Below the pieces are notes generated by a model. That model was not told where the DNA came from, did not search any database, and was given only the letters and a program-made list of their open reading frames with translations. From Geothrix campi (GTDB lineage Bacteria > Acidobacteriota > Holophagae > Holophagales > Holophagaceae): a stretch of DNA of 64,000 nt. The stretch covers positions 434,001 through 498,000 of the forward strand of contig NZ_JANHMP010000002.1 in the NCBI RefSeq assembly GCF_024609265.1, in the 5' to 3' direction. Made by a program: the position numbers and the translations under genes. Below, piece after piece: positions 1 to 9,097 of this stretch (within the stretch, counting starts at the first letter, position 1; every line of letters starts with the position of its first letter).

Positions 1-508
1 TGACCGTCTGGATCTGGTTCAGCCGGTTCAGGTGGTCCACCAGCTTGGGGGCATGGTCGGGGCTCCCGGTGATGGCCTCCATGGCTGGGCCGATGCCCTC
101 CTTCATGAGCTGGGTCACGTCCACCCACAGGGGATCACCCTGCATCTTGGTGGGCATGAAGAAGCTGAACTCCTCGGTCTCTAAATGGAAGTAGAGCCCC
201 GTGAAGGTGTTCGCGTTGCCGTCGAAGAACTTGGGGGCGTGGCCCCGGATGATGCCGTAGAGACTGGTGATGCGCTGCTGGCCATCCAGCAGGAGCTTGA
301 CCACGCCCGGCGCCAGGGGCCCGTCTCCCCGTGTCGGGGCGCCCAGGGACTCGGTGGCCCACACCAGCAGGCCGCCCACGGGGTGACATCTGTAGAGCGA
401 GAGCATGAGCCCCCGCACCTGATCGCGGTTCCACACGTAGCCGCGCTGGAACTCGGGCAGGGCCATATGACCGCTATCGATGTGGTCAAGAATTGTGGAG
501 AGTTTCAT
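1..508 (-). CDS. DUF262 (GmrS-type N-terminal) domain protein, 3' end outside window
   Basis: The minus-strand frame is open from an ATG at 508 to the window edge, so only the first 169 residues are seen. Residues 17-26 read LPEFQRGYVW and residues 75-79 read DGQQR. These are the two signatures of the DUF262/ParB-like nuclease fold found in GmrSD type IV restriction enzymes and in many defence-associated proteins, where the DGQQR segment is linked to nucleotide hydrolysis or nuclease function. It lies 26 bases after a small ORF that is itself coupled to hsdS, so it is probably co-transcribed with the type I modification genes and may act in the same defence operon. Whether a C-terminal DUF1524 HNH nuclease follows cannot be seen. 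The family call is firm; the exact role is inference. Confidence 0.85.
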   Translation of the reverse strand, partial: MKLSTILDHIDSGHMALPEFQRGYVWNRDQVRGLMLSLYRCHPVGGLLVWATESLGAPTRGDGPLAPGVVKLLLDGQQRITSLYGIIRGHAPKFFDGNANTFTGLYFHLETEEFSFFMPTKMQGDPLWVDVTQLMKEGIGPAMEAITGSPDHAPKLVDHLNRLNQIQTV

Positions 509-534
509 TGATTCTCCAATGTTTTGCTATATCT

Positions 535-762
535 CTACTTATCTTCCCATCCTCGACGACCAGGGTTCCACTTAACATTTGGCCCACGCTGATCCCTGAA
601 TGCATCTGCAACTTCTGGAGCAAGGCTGCCCCATGGCGTGATGTATCGGGGCCCATATCTGGACGCTACCAATTGAACGGCATCTCGGCGTGAGAGGAAG
701 CCGGTGACGAAAAGTTTCGACCTTAGGGAAAAAGCAATGTCATGAACTACCCGAGGGTTCAT
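535..762 (-). CDS. Small hypothetical protein coupled to hsdS (75 aa)
   Basis: This short frame begins at an ATG whose last two bases and following A form the TGA stop of hsdS (ATGA overlap), and it ends 26 bases before the DUF262 start. That tight packing is the main reason to believe it is real. The predicted 75-residue product is basic and rich in Arg and Gly near its C-terminus (NPGRRGWEDK end), with no signal peptide or membrane segment. I do not recognise the family. Its position inside a restriction-modification operon suggests an accessory role such as regulator, DNA-mimic or complex subunit, but nothing in the sequence proves this. Confidence 0.55.
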   Translation of the reverse strand: MNPRVVHDIAFSLRSKLFVTGFLSRRDAVQLVASRYGPRYITPWGSLAPEVADAFRDQRGPNVKWNPGRRGWEDK

Positions 763-1970
763 GCAGAGATCCGGACACGCCCGGTGAGGAGGTCCGATGA
801 GAGGCCAGCCTTGAGACTCTTCAACTTCGAGAGAAGGGCCTCCTCCTGTCGAAGAGCTTGCTGAATACCGTCCAGAGTGCTCGCGATGCGATCCTGATCG
901 GTCAACGGGGGCAGCCACGCCTTCAACCCCCCAACGGCAGGTAAATTCAATCCCGCCTTGGCACCGACATCGTTCAGGCGATAGAACTGCTTCTGCCCGA
1001 TAAGCCCAGAGAGCTGATACCCGAGGAATCTGGGGTTCACCTTGGTTCTGTCCAACCGGGCGCGGGCGATGTGCTGGTTAATGTAGGCCACGCCCATCCA
1101 GTCTGGGACGACTCCGATGATCCCCAGATCGGCGGTGATGGAAATCAAAAGGTCTCCGGGGGCTAAGGCCGTGCGAACGCCTTCGGCTCCCCCTGGGGGC
1201 TTGACCTTCACCACGTCGTCGAAGCGAAGATCCAAGTGCTTCCGGGTGAGGTTTCCGATCCGAAGGAAGTAGTCACCCTCGTCGGCGTAGTAGGTGGCCC
1301 ACCCCCTGGGCCCACTAGTGATGGACTCTGCGATGTTCTCAAGCTGTGCCTCTTGCCAACCCAGCCGAGCCCTAACCCCAGAGGGGGTGAAGAACTGCTC
1401 CTGAAGTCCCAGGTAGACGGCACCCTGTTTGAGGATCCCCGCCTTAGTTCCCTGGATCGCCTTATCCAAGGTGTCCAGCACCTCGGCGATGCGGGCCTGC
1501 TCAATATAGGGGGGAAGAACAGCGCAGAACTCGGCTAGTTCACATCGGTTAATCTTGGGGAAGCCACTGCGCATTGATACTGATTCGGCAAATACCGAAA
1601 AGGGGTCGCTCAGGATGAGGGCCAGTAGGAAGCTCGGATGAATGTTCTGCCGGGGCCGAAGTGGATAAACGTCCGCACTACATAGGCCCTCAAAATCGGC
1701 AAGGACGGCTTTCCGAAGGTAGGGACGGATCTTGCTGTAGAGAACGTCACCTGGACGGAACTTGTATTTCCCGCTAATTGCTCCCTGGCTGCTCGCGGTC
1801 GCCTTTTCGAGGAGTCGACCCGTCGCACTCTCCATGTGATCAGGTGCAACGAGAATCATAGATAAATATGGCTCTTGTCGAGGGTCCACTTGCCCTGTGG
1901 GAAGCTCTACGATGTCCATCATCGATCGGACTTCCCACTCGGGAGGATTGGTCATCTTCGAGGAGGTCAT
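759..1970 (-). CDS. hsdS: Type I restriction-modification specificity subunit
   Basis: HsdS gives the DNA sequence specificity of a type I restriction-modification complex and partners with HsdM. The protein of about 403 residues has the usual two-fold layout: a first target recognition domain (to about residue 150), a conserved helical spacer ([15 protein letters not shown]), a second recognition domain, and a second spacer near the C-terminus ([18 protein letters not shown]). I chose the ATG at 1970 because it overlaps the hsdM stop by ATGA and begins [13 protein letters not shown]; a longer frame upstream is only hsdM read out of frame. It is the second gene of the minus-strand operon. Family assignment is secure from the repeated spacer pattern. 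Confidence 0.9.
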   Translation of the reverse strand: MTSSKMTNPPEWEVRSMMDIVELPTGQVDPRQEPYLSMILVAPDHMESATGRLLEKATASSQGAISGKYKFRPGDVLYSKIRPYLRKAVLADFEGLCSADVYPLRPRQNIHPSFLLALILSDPFSVFAESVSMRSGFPKINRCELAEFCAVLPPYIEQARIAEVLDTLDKAIQGTKAGILKQGAVYLGLQEQFFTPSGVRARLGWQEAQLENIAESITSGPRGWATYYADEGDYFLRIGNLTRKHLDLRFDDVVKVKPPGGAEGVRTALAPGDLLISITADLGIIGVVPDWMGVAYINQHIARARLDRTKVNPRFLGYQLSGLIGQKQFYRLNDVGAKAGLNLPAVGGLKAWLPPLTDQDRIASTLDGIQQALRQEEALLSKLKSLKAGLSSDLLTGRVRISA

Positions 1971-4390
1971 GTCCGATACCCCAGCTCGACCAGGAAGCCA
2001 TCCAGCTTGGCCCGGGCAGCATCCCGGGACGCCTCCAGCTTCCCGAGGGTGACCCGGTATTTGTCCCACCACACCTCGAAAGTCGCCACAACCTCAACGC
2101 GGTGGGCGGCGACGTAGCGGTCCACTTGGGTGGCGAGGTCCTCGCGGAGGATCCCCAGCACGAGGGCCTGGGTCCCCGTGGTGGTGAGGGACCTGCGGGC
2201 CTTGACCAATCGCTGGCTCACCTGGTCTCTGAGCTTCTTCAGGTCCTTCTTCACGGCGGTGAGCTGCTTCTTCAGGGCCTTGATCCCCTCCTCGGAGAGG
2301 CCCTCCTCGTCGTCCTCGGCCTCCTCGTCTTCGCCGCCCTTGGCGGAGTCGAGCTGGGCCTTCAGGTCGGCGGCCTGGGCCTCCAGGGCTCGCACCTCCT
2401 CCAGGTAGTCCGCCAGGAGGTGCTTCACGAGCTTGTGCTCCAGGGGATCAAACTTCCCCCCGGCGGCTTCCTCGTCCTCCAGGGCGTCCTGAATGAAGGT
2501 CACCCAGCCGTCCACGAGGCCGTCGAAGCCCGTGGCCGCCAGGGCCTTCAGCTCGAACTGCACCTCGCTCCACCAGGAGGCGATAATCCCCTCCACCTGG
2601 TATCGGTTCAGCAGCCCGTGGGGTTCCAGGGCCTCGGCGAAGGAGGCCAGGAGCCTGCCCCGGAGGGTCATGAGCTGGGTGCTGCCCGGCACGGCCACCA
2701 GCAGCGGCAGGTTGACCGTCCACCACGCGTCGAACAGAGCCTGGAGGCTCTGTTCCTTGACCTGGAGGCCGGGGTGGGCCTCCACGGCGGCCTTCAGGTC
2801 TTCCCGGGCCTGGATGGCGGCCCGGAAGTCGAGGTAGCGATCATCCCGCGCTGCCAGGAGTGTCTGGGGATCGAGGCCATGGGCGGCGAACAGATCGGCC
2901 TTGGCGGCCACTTCGACCTTGGGGATGCCGCCCAGCAGGTGGGCCCGCACGTCCTGGGGCTCGGGATCGGGGGCGTTGTCGGCGTAGCGGCGGATGTTCA
3001 GGTTGAAGTCGTTCTCGGCCAGGGTGGCGTGGTCCACCACGGTGGCGTAGCCGGGCACATCCTCGAAGGCCATGTAGGTCTTGACCATTTTCTCGATGTC
3101 CTCGGGCCGGAGGTAGTTCTGGGCCCGCCCGGCTCGGAAGTCCCGGTCGGCGTTCATGAATAGCACCTTGCCCCGGCGGACGGCGGGCTTGGCGCCCTGG
3201 GCCCGGAGGATGAGAATGCAGGCGGGGATGCCCGTGCCATAGAAGAGGTTGGGGGCCAGTCCGATCACGGCCTCCAGCAGGTCGTCCTCGATGAAGCCCT
3301 GCCGAATTTTCTTTTCCTCTCCACCCCGGAACAGAACGCCGTGGGGCATGACCGTGGCGAGGCAGCCCTGGGGGCGGAGCACGGACACCATGTGCTGAGC
3401 GAACATCAGGTCGGCCTTCTTGCCGGACTCGGGGCACCAGCCGTAGCGGAACCGCTCCTGGAACTCCATGCCCGTCCGGGTGTAGTTCTGACTGAAGGGC
3501 GGGTTGGTGAGGATGCGGTCGAAGCGCATCAGCTCGCCGCCCTCACGGTGCATGGGCTTGGCCAGGGTGTCGTCGTTCTGAATGTCGGCGTCGGCGATGC
3601 CGTGGAGCAGCATGTTCATCTTGCAGATGGCCCACACTCCGCCGTTGTTGTCCTGGCCGTAGAGCCGGAGGTCCCGCACGTTGCCACCGTGCTCCTCCAC
3701 GTGGTGCTTGGCCTGGATGAGCATGCCGCCGGAGCCCACACAGGGGTCGTAAATCCGCATCCCCGGGCGGGGGTCCACCAGGCGGACCATGAGCCGGACC
3801 ACGTCCCGTGGGGTATAGAACTCGCCGCCTTTCTTGCCCGCCGAGTCGGCGAACTCCGCGATCAGGAACTCGTAGGCGGCCCCCAGCAGGTCAGGGAACT
3901 CAAAGTCCTCGTTCCTCAGGCGGTGCTTGTTGAAGTGCTCCATGAGCTGCCGGAGCTTGGGGTCCGGCGCCTTCCGGCTCTTCCCGACCTTCTGGAGGAA
4001 GTCGATGTGCTGGACGACGCCCTCCAAGGCCGTGTTCTCCTCCTCCAGGACCCCGAGGGCCACGTTCAGGCCCTCCCCCACGTTGCCCCGCTGGGCCGTG
4101 AGGTTGTCTATGAGGTATTTCCACCGGGCCTTCTCTGGGACGAAGAAGTCCGGCGCCGTGTAGTAACTAGGCTCTTCCGCCCGCTCTTCGGCCTGGGCCT
4201 TGGACCTCCCCCGGCCGATCTGGTCGTAGATGATCTCCTCCCGTCGCTGGTCGAAGACATCCGAACACCGCTTCAGGAACAGCATCCCGAAGATGTATTC
4301 CTTGAACTCCGAGGCGTCCATCTTGCCCCGCAGGATGTCGGCGGCGGCATAGATGTGGCGTTCAAGCTGGGGCAAGGTAAGTCTAGACAT
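1967..4390 (-). CDS. hsdM: Type I restriction-modification N6-adenine DNA methyltransferase
   Basis: HsdM methylates adenine at sites chosen by HsdS, using S-adenosylmethionine. The 807-residue protein starts with a typical HsdM N-terminal helical domain ([19 protein letters not shown]). It carries methyltransferase motif [11 protein letters not shown], at about residues 215-224, and the catalytic motif IV, NPPF, at about 296-299. It is longer than many HsdM proteins. The last 300 or so residues include an acidic and lysine-rich, probably coiled-coil stretch ([16 protein letters not shown] region) that may contact partner subunits. It is the first gene of the operon, with hsdS overlapping its stop. 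No hsdR is in the window; it may lie beyond the left edge or be absent. Confidence 0.93.
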   Translation of the reverse strand: MSRLTLPQLERHIYAAADILRGKMDASEFKEYIFGMLFLKRCSDVFDQRREEIIYDQIGRGRSKAQAEERAEEPSYYTAPDFFVPEKARWKYLIDNLTAQRGNVGEGLNVALGVLEEENTALEGVVQHIDFLQKVGKSRKAPDPKLRQLMEHFNKHRLRNEDFEFPDLLGAAYEFLIAEFADSAGKKGGEFYTPRDVVRLMVRLVDPRPGMRIYDPCVGSGGMLIQAKHHVEEHGGNVRDLRLYGQDNNGGVWAICKMNMLLHGIADADIQNDDTLAKPMHREGGELMRFDRILTNPPFSQNYTRTGMEFQERFRYGWCPESGKKADLMFAQHMVSVLRPQGCLATVMPHGVLFRGGEEKKIRQGFIEDDLLEAVIGLAPNLFYGTGIPACILILRAQGAKPAVRRGKVLFMNADRDFRAGRAQNYLRPEDIEKMVKTYMAFEDVPGYATVVDHATLAENDFNLNIRRYADNAPDPEPQDVRAHLLGGIPKVEVAAKADLFAAHGLDPQTLLAARDDRYLDFRAAIQAREDLKAAVEAHPGLQVKEQSLQALFDAWWTVNLPLLVAVPGSTQLMTLRGRLLASFAEALEPHGLLNRYQVEGIIASWWSEVQFELKALAATGFDGLVDGWVTFIQDALEDEEAAGGKFDPLEHKLVKHLLADYLEEVRALEAQAADLKAQLDSAKGGEDEEAEDDEEGLSEEGIKALKKQLTAVKKDLKKLRDQVSQRLVKARRSLTTTGTQALVLGILREDLATQVDRYVAAHRVEVVATFEVWWDKYRVTLGKLEASRDAARAKLDGFLVELGYRT

Positions 4391-4590
4391 GAGGCAAGGC
4401 CCTGTTGGTAGATGACCTTCAGGTTAACCCAGGGGTTTGGACTTTCCTTGGCGGTAATCCCGGCTGGGGCCTCATCGGCGGGGTGGTCATGGTGAGCGGG
4501 TGCACTACCTCCCCCGAGGCCCCTACTAGGCCAAGGGGCCCCGCCTGACGGCGAAGGTGACGAGCACGAGGCCCCCTACCAAGCGGGGGG
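4391..4590. promoter_or_regulatory. Divergent intergenic region between hsdM and the unknown four-gene operon
   Basis: About 200 bases separate the start of hsdM (minus) from the start of the plus-strand unknown operon, so promoters for both must lie here. The right half has GC-rich hairpin potential: GGCCCCT and AGGGGCC about ten bases apart near 4520-4545, and a second C-run/G-run pair just before 4591. The G-rich run at 4583-4590 could serve as a ribosome-binding site for the TTG at 4591. I see no convincing -35/-10 pair. Confidence 0.35.
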
Positions 4591-5520
4591 TTGTTGCGAG
4601 AGGGCTTCTGGATCCACGGCAAGACCGGCTCGTATCGACTCGTGGATGAGCATGCCCGATGGATTCAGCGCCCCGAGAACGCCCGGGGGTTCGGGATTTC
4701 GGAGGAAGTCGCTCAGGCCCTGAGTCTCCTGACCTGGAATTTCAACGGTCGAGGCCGTCGGGACATCCTGCTGCTCGCCATGGACCAGGGGCTGATCCGC
4801 ACCCGTGGGCACGGACCCGGGGCAGTAACGTTTGAGGCGACCCTGACCATCGAGGAGACCATCAAGGGCAGCGCGAAGTTCATGCAACTGAACTGCGGCC
4901 CGGCCACCCGGTGCACCGTCTCAGACCTCCGCCGGGGCGAGACCATCGTCTTCACCTACGGCGACGCCAAGCCGGTCATCGAGGCCGGGGACTACCGGTT
5001 CCTCCTGCCGGTCTGGATGCGCCCGACCCAAGTCCTGCCCCTGCCACGCCCTTTCGTCCTGCTGGATGGATGGTTGGCTAGCGGGACCTGGACTTGCTCT
5101 GCGCTCCCGGGGGACGTGCCGCCCGAGCAGCTCGTGGCCATCCTGAGGGCTGCTGGCGTCGAGGCATCCGGCTGGTTGGCCCTGAAGGACGGGCGGACCT
5201 GGAAGCTGTCCCCGTCGGCCCCGCCCTTGACCCCGGTTGACCCTGACCGTCTGCCGAAGCACGTCCGGGTGTGTTCTGACTGCGGCTGGCCAACCACGGG
5301 GCAGTCGGCCCCATGCCAGTGCGGTAACACCCTCCACTGCCGTGCCTGCGGACTTCCGAGGTTCTGGCCGGTGCCCGGCAAGGACATGGTGACTCTCGAC
5401 GGGGAGTCTCTGCACGTCCCTCTGGTCGCCGGATACGGGCACGGGTCCATCTGCCTTCACTGGCCGAGCGTCCAGGTAGTGCCGCTGGACGTTGTGCTTG
5501 GACAGGGGAAGTGCTGCTGA
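4591..5520 (+). CDS. Hypothetical protein with C-terminal cysteine cluster
   Basis: A 309-residue protein of unknown function. The N-terminus begins with a short motif (LREGFWIHGKTGSYRLVDEH), followed by a segment ending RTRGHGPGAVTFEAT; this layout recalls small phage- or plasmid-borne conserved proteins, though I cannot name a family. The C-terminus has cysteines at 228, 231, 242, 244, 250 and 253 (CSDCG, CQCGNTLHCRACG), a likely zinc-ribbon site. The start is a TTG preceded by a G-rich stretch; no better in-frame start lies upstream. It is the first gene of a tight operon, since its stop overlaps the next start by ten bases. It sits in the accessory region between the type I system and tRNA-fMet. 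Confidence 0.7.
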   Translation: MLREGFWIHGKTGSYRLVDEHARWIQRPENARGFGISEEVAQALSLLTWNFNGRGRRDILLLAMDQGLIRTRGHGPGAVTFEATLTIEETIKGSAKFMQLNCGPATRCTVSDLRRGETIVFTYGDAKPVIEAGDYRFLLPVWMRPTQVLPLPRPFVLLDGWLASGTWTCSALPGDVPPEQLVAILRAAGVEASGWLALKDGRTWKLSPSAPPLTPVDPDRLPKHVRVCSDCGWPTTGQSAPCQCGNTLHCRACGLPRFWPVPGKDMVTLDGESLHVPLVAGYGHGSICLHWPSVQVVPLDVVLGQGKCC

Positions 5521-5930
5521 TCGTCGTCACCTTGGGACTTCTCTGGGCCCTGGCGTGTCTGGGGCTCCGCCTCCGCCTGCACGGGCGCCTGCTCTCCGCC
5601 GGGGCAGCCCTGTCGGTCGTGGACCAGTTCCTGAAGAATCTGGGAGGGCCATGGCTCCGCTGGGTGGCCGTCGTCGTTGTCGTGGTGACCACCGTCCGGA
5701 ACCCGGGGATGTTCAGGGTTCTTACCTGGGGGATCAGCTTCCGGGAGGTCATGGCCGTCGTCGTCGCCGGGGCCTTTCGGCTTTTTTCCACGGCAACCCT
5801 ATGGGCCGAGTTCCGGGCCGTAGAAGAACACCGGCTTCACCGAATTGATCTTCGGGCCTCTCTGGTGTGGGAAGTGGCCTTCACGGTGCACGTCGGCTTG
5901 AACACGTTGCCACCCCTACTTTGGAGCTGA
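5511..5930 (+). CDS. Hypothetical small membrane protein
   Basis: A 139-residue protein starting at a GTG that overlaps the end of the preceding gene by ten bases. The first 20 residues are strongly hydrophobic (LLIVVTLGLLWALACLGLRL). A second hydrophobic segment (WVAVVVVVVTTV) and a weaker third (FREVMAVVVAGAF) follow, so it is probably an inner-membrane protein with two to four helices. I do not recognise the family. Coupling to the cysteine-cluster gene and to the two genes that follow suggests a shared function for the four-gene unit, perhaps with this protein as the membrane anchor or effector. That role is inference only. Confidence 0.6.
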   Translation: MLLIVVTLGLLWALACLGLRLRLHGRLLSAGAALSVVDQFLKNLGGPWLRWVAVVVVVVTTVRNPGMFRVLTWGISFREVMAVVVAGAFRLFSTATLWAEFRAVEEHRLHRIDLRASLVWEVAFTVHVGLNTLPPLLWS

Positions 5931-5931
5931 C

Positions 5932-6381
5932 ATGGGCATCAACCTCATCCGGAACGACGGCCTGCACTCCGAGGGGGGCCTACCAGCGGTGCCAACGCCT
6001 TCGACCACGCGGATCCAAGAGACCATCCTGCTCGACGAGCGCATTCAGGCCCTCAAAGGACCTCTGATCGAAGCGGGGTTCGAGGTCGTGGTCATCCCCT
6101 TTGACCAGCGAGGCACGATCCCTCCTCGCCGCCCGAGCATGTCTCCCCGTCCGCTGATCTTGATCACAGGGAAGGTTCGAGACTGGCTTGACAGGAGCCC
6201 CGACCCGATGACCCTCGGGGTCAGCTTGGTCAACGTCGCGGCGATACTCAACCACCCTGAAGGCTGTGCCACAGTGCTGGTTCGGGCCCTGACCGACTCC
6301 GACATCCCTGCGTGTTTTTACGCCTGGCTGGAATTTTCACCTAATGGCCGCCGCCACATAATGCTGTTCTTGCGGGAGTAG
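5932..6381 (+). CDS. Hypothetical protein (149 aa), third gene of unknown operon
   Basis: The ATG follows the previous stop by one base, so translation is probably coupled. The product is soluble. After a loose N-terminal 30 residues it shows alternating strands and helices, including FEVVVIPFDQRG and PLILITGKVRDWLDR, and a later segment VNVAAILNHPEGCATVLVRA. This alternation would fit a small alpha/beta domain. No catalytic motif stands out and I do not recognise a family. Codon use matches the GC-rich neighbours, so it looks like a real gene rather than a shadow. Confidence 0.6.
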   Translation: MGINLIRNDGLHSEGGLPAVPTPSTTRIQETILLDERIQALKGPLIEAGFEVVVIPFDQRGTIPPRRPSMSPRPLILITGKVRDWLDRSPDPMTLGVSLVNVAAILNHPEGCATVLVRALTDSDIPACFYAWLEFSPNGRRHIMLFLRE

Positions 6382-6384
6382 TCC

Positions 6385-6639
6385 GTGATCCGCGTGACCG
6401 TGGACTACGGCTTCGACCTGCACACGATCAGCATCTCGGAGGCCGTCTTCGCCCAGATCCTGACGGGCCTCCCAGTGATCGTCCAGGGGCAGGGCTTCCC
6501 CGTCGAAGGGGTCATGGAGGATGACCACTGGGCCTTCAACTACGACGACTTGGGCTCCGTCCACGTCAGCACCGTCGAGGGCCGCGAGGTGTTCGAGGGG
6601 AACATCGCGGATGCCGAGGTTGAGGTTCGTGGCGAGTAG
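6385..6639 (+). CDS. Hypothetical small acidic protein (84 aa), last gene of unknown operon
   Basis: It starts at a GTG three bases after the previous stop and ends at a TAG. The 84-residue product is acidic (many Asp and Glu, very few basic residues) and rich in Val, Gly and Phe, with a predicted beta-rich pattern (MIRVTVDYGF, VHVSTVEGREVFEGN). Acidic, compact partners of this kind occur as immunity or inhibitor proteins, but that is only analogy. No family is recognised. It closes the four-gene unit; no further convincing gene lies before the tRNA. Confidence 0.55.
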   Translation: MIRVTVDYGFDLHTISISEAVFAQILTGLPVIVQGQGFPVEGVMEDDHWAFNYDDLGSVHVSTVEGREVFEGNIADAEVEVRGE

Positions 6640-6932
6640 TAGGTGGGCGCCGCCACAGAGCGGTCTCCATCTGTGAGGAGATCGGCGGGTTGGGGAAGGG
6701 GCTCTACCTCGTCGGAATACGTCGCCAGGACTGGAGGACCCCTCGATTGGGGCCTGTGCCCACTAGGTAGTGGGGATCCACCATCAAAGGGGAAAACCTA
6801 TTCAACTACGAGGCTCTACACCACCCTGGTGGTGTTTCACTTTTGGGCACCCCCCCTTGCACTCTGGCGTTCGGATCGCGTCGCATTCGGGAGTATTTCT
6901 CGTCACACTGCGCCGGTCGGACCAAAAATCGA
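6640..6932. other. Intergenic stretch without a supported gene
   Basis: Nearly 300 bases between the small acidic gene and the tRNA-fMet terminator. A GTG-initiated frame from 6643 runs through the terminator and into the tRNA gene and looks spurious. One local palindrome is visible (ACCACC CT GGTGGT around 6820-6835). I looked for a second copy of the tRNA 3' end, which would mark an integration boundary, and saw none. Confidence 0.5.
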
Positions 6933-6965
6933 AAAGGCCCGGAAACGTAGTGTTTCCGGGCCTTT
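6933..6965 (-). terminator. Rho-independent terminator of tRNA-fMet
   Basis: A perfect 14-base inverted repeat (AAAGGCCCGGAAAC / GTTTCCGGGCCTTT) with a five-base loop lies immediately 3' of the tRNA. On the minus strand the stem is followed by a T-rich run (TTTTCGATTTTT), as expected for an intrinsic terminator of the tRNA transcript. Confidence 0.9.
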
Positions 6966-6969
6966 GGTT

Positions 6970-7046
<77 letters not shown>

Positions 7047-7138
7047 GTAGAACTTGAGTGTAGCAGGGTTCTGGGGAGTAGCAAGGACGCAGGCTGGGCG
7101 AGTGTTGGTAGACTCGACGGACGCTCTGGGAGGATCCA

Positions 7139-9085
7139 ATGGTACGCCGCATGGTGGCTGCGCTGGTGGTGTTCGCGGCCATGGGGCTGGGCGCGGCTCC
7201 GCGGACCTGGACGCCGGAGAAGTGGTTCGACAAACCGAAGTCACCGCGGATCGCCAACTACCGGATCGATGCGGTGCTGGACTTCGAGCACAAGACTCTG
7301 GAGGCGACCGAGACTCTGTCCTGGCGGAACACGGGCACGGCGCCCACCCAGGAGCTGCCGCTGCACCTGTACCTCAACGCCTTCAAGGGGCCTCAGAGCC
7401 TCTTCGTGAAGGAGAGCGGCGGACGCCTGCGGAGCGACCACCAGGACCGCCCTTCCGAGGCCACCTCCTGGGGCTACTGCCGCCTGATCAGCGCCCGCAT
7501 GGAGGGCCGGGATCTCCAGGGCCACACCGGCGAGGACGAGACGGTCCATTGGCTGAAGCTGCCGCGCCCGGTGGCGCCGGGCGAGACCATCCAGGTGGAG
7601 ATCGCCTGGGAGAACCGCTATCCGAAAGTCTTCGCGCGCAGCGGCTGGTCGGACGACTTCCTCATGTCGGGCCAGTGGTTCCCCAAGGTGGGGGTCTACC
7701 AGGGCGACCGCTGGAACTGCCATGCCTATCACGCGAACACGGAATTCTTCGCGGATTTCGGGGTCTACGACGTATCCCTGTCCCTCCCGAACGCGCTGGG
7801 CCTGGCCCACACGGGGACGCAGACCAACTTCATCACCGAGATCGAGCAGGATCCCAAGCGCCCCTTGAACGTGATCTGGCGCCTGCACGCGGAGGATGTC
7901 CACGACTTCGCCTGGGCGGTGATGCCACGGGAGAGCTGGCGCAACCCCGCCATGATCGAGTACCGCGGGGTGCAGGTCTTCTACTACGTCAACGACCGCA
8001 ACCGGGGGAACTTCCAGCGCCAGCGCCGGGCCGTGGAGAACGCCCTGCGCTGGAGCGAGGAGTGGTTCTTCAAGTACCCGTACCCCACGCTGACGGTGAT
8101 CGACACGCCCAGGGACGCCCCGGGGGCCGACGGGATGGAATACCCGACGCTGATCACGGCCAGTTCGGTGGCTTTCGATCCGCTGCAGCAGCGCCTTGAG
8201 CCGGAGGTGGTGGCCATCCACGAGTACGGCCACCAGTTCTTCTACGGCATGCTGGCCAGCAACGAATTCGAGGAACCCTGGCTGGACGAGGGCTTCAACA
8301 GCTGGTTCACCCACAAGGCCATGGAGCGCAGCTACCACAGCCTCCTGAGCGGTCGGCGCTTCCAGGTGCCCACGGATTTCATCGAGTGGGCGGGCTACTG
8401 GTCCCTGCCTTCCGCCGACCCGCTCACACGCTTCGGGTTCAAGACGGTGAACATGCAGAGCTACTTCGTCACGGCCTATGGCAAGCCCACGCTGGTTTTG
8501 AACCAGCTCGAAGCCATGCTGGGGCGGCCTGTGATGGAGCAGATCCTCCGCGCCTACACCCAGGAGATGGCCTTCCGGCATCCCACCAGGAATGACTTCC
8601 GGCGGATCGCCGAGCGGGTGTCGGGCCGCGATCTTTCCGCTTTCTGGCGGGATTTCGTGGAAGGCACTGAGGTGCTCGACTACGCCATCCGCGGCGTGAA
8701 GACCCAGGAGGTCACGCAGGGCGGCTGGCTCTTTTCGGACAAGCCGCCGGTCTTCGCGGCCCCGCAGCCCGCGGCGCCGGGCCGGGTGGGCTCCATCACC
8801 CTCGAGCGGAAGGGTGGCCTGAAGGTGCCCATCACGCTCTGGGTGCGCCTGGAGAACAAGGACGAGCAGCGGCTCGTGTGGGATGGCCAGGACCGCTGGA
8901 TCACCTACGAATTTGATTCGCCTGTCGCCGCTGCGGTGCTGGATCCCGATGGCAACTACCCCATGCTCAAGGACCGGCTCCACGCCAGCTACACCCCGAA
9001 GCCCGTGAAGCGGGGCTTCTACTACTGGTCCCAGATGGTCTGGGGTGCCGTGGCCGGCTGGCTGCAGGGCTGCGGGATCGGCTGA
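7139..9085 (+). CDS. Exported M1 family zinc metallopeptidase
   Basis: A 648-residue peptidase with an N-terminal signal peptide (MVRRMVAALVVFAAMGLGAAP), so it probably acts in the periplasm on peptides. The gluzincin motif HEYGH is at residues 361-365, and the third zinc ligand Glu is at 384 in EPWLDEGFNSW, the exact HExxH-x18-E spacing of family M1. A domain before it (strand-rich, to about residue 200) fits the M1 N-terminal saddle. The start is an ATG preceded by GGGAGGA. It is a single gene, read away from the tRNA and convergent with the next gene. The specific substrate cannot be told from the sequence. Confidence 0.9.
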   Translation: MVRRMVAALVVFAAMGLGAAPRTWTPEKWFDKPKSPRIANYRIDAVLDFEHKTLEATETLSWRNTGTAPTQELPLHLYLNAFKGPQSLFVKESGGRLRSDHQDRPSEATSWGYCRLISARMEGRDLQGHTGEDETVHWLKLPRPVAPGETIQVEIAWENRYPKVFARSGWSDDFLMSGQWFPKVGVYQGDRWNCHAYHANTEFFADFGVYDVSLSLPNALGLAHTGTQTNFITEIEQDPKRPLNVIWRLHAEDVHDFAWAVMPRESWRNPAMIEYRGVQVFYYVNDRNRGNFQRQRRAVENALRWSEEWFFKYPYPTLTVIDTPRDAPGADGMEYPTLITASSVAFDPLQQRLEPEVVAIHEYGHQFFYGMLASNEFEEPWLDEGFNSWFTHKAMERSYHSLLSGRRFQVPTDFIEWAGYWSLPSADPLTRFGFKTVNMQSYFVTAYGKPTLVLNQLEAMLGRPVMEQILRAYTQEMAFRHPTRNDFRRIAERVSGRDLSAFWRDFVEGTEVLDYAIRGVKTQEVTQGGWLFSDKPPVFAAPQPAAPGRVGSITLERKGGLKVPITLWVRLENKDEQRLVWDGQDRWITYEFDSPVAAAVLDPDGNYPMLKDRLHASYTPKPVKRGFYYWSQMVWGAVAGWLQGCGIG

Positions 9086-9097
9086 GCGGCCGCCCTC

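Noticed and set aside
1868-4411. Long plus-strand frames antisense to hsdM
   Set aside because: They mirror hsdM codon structure in a GC-rich genome, and the proteins have no domains.
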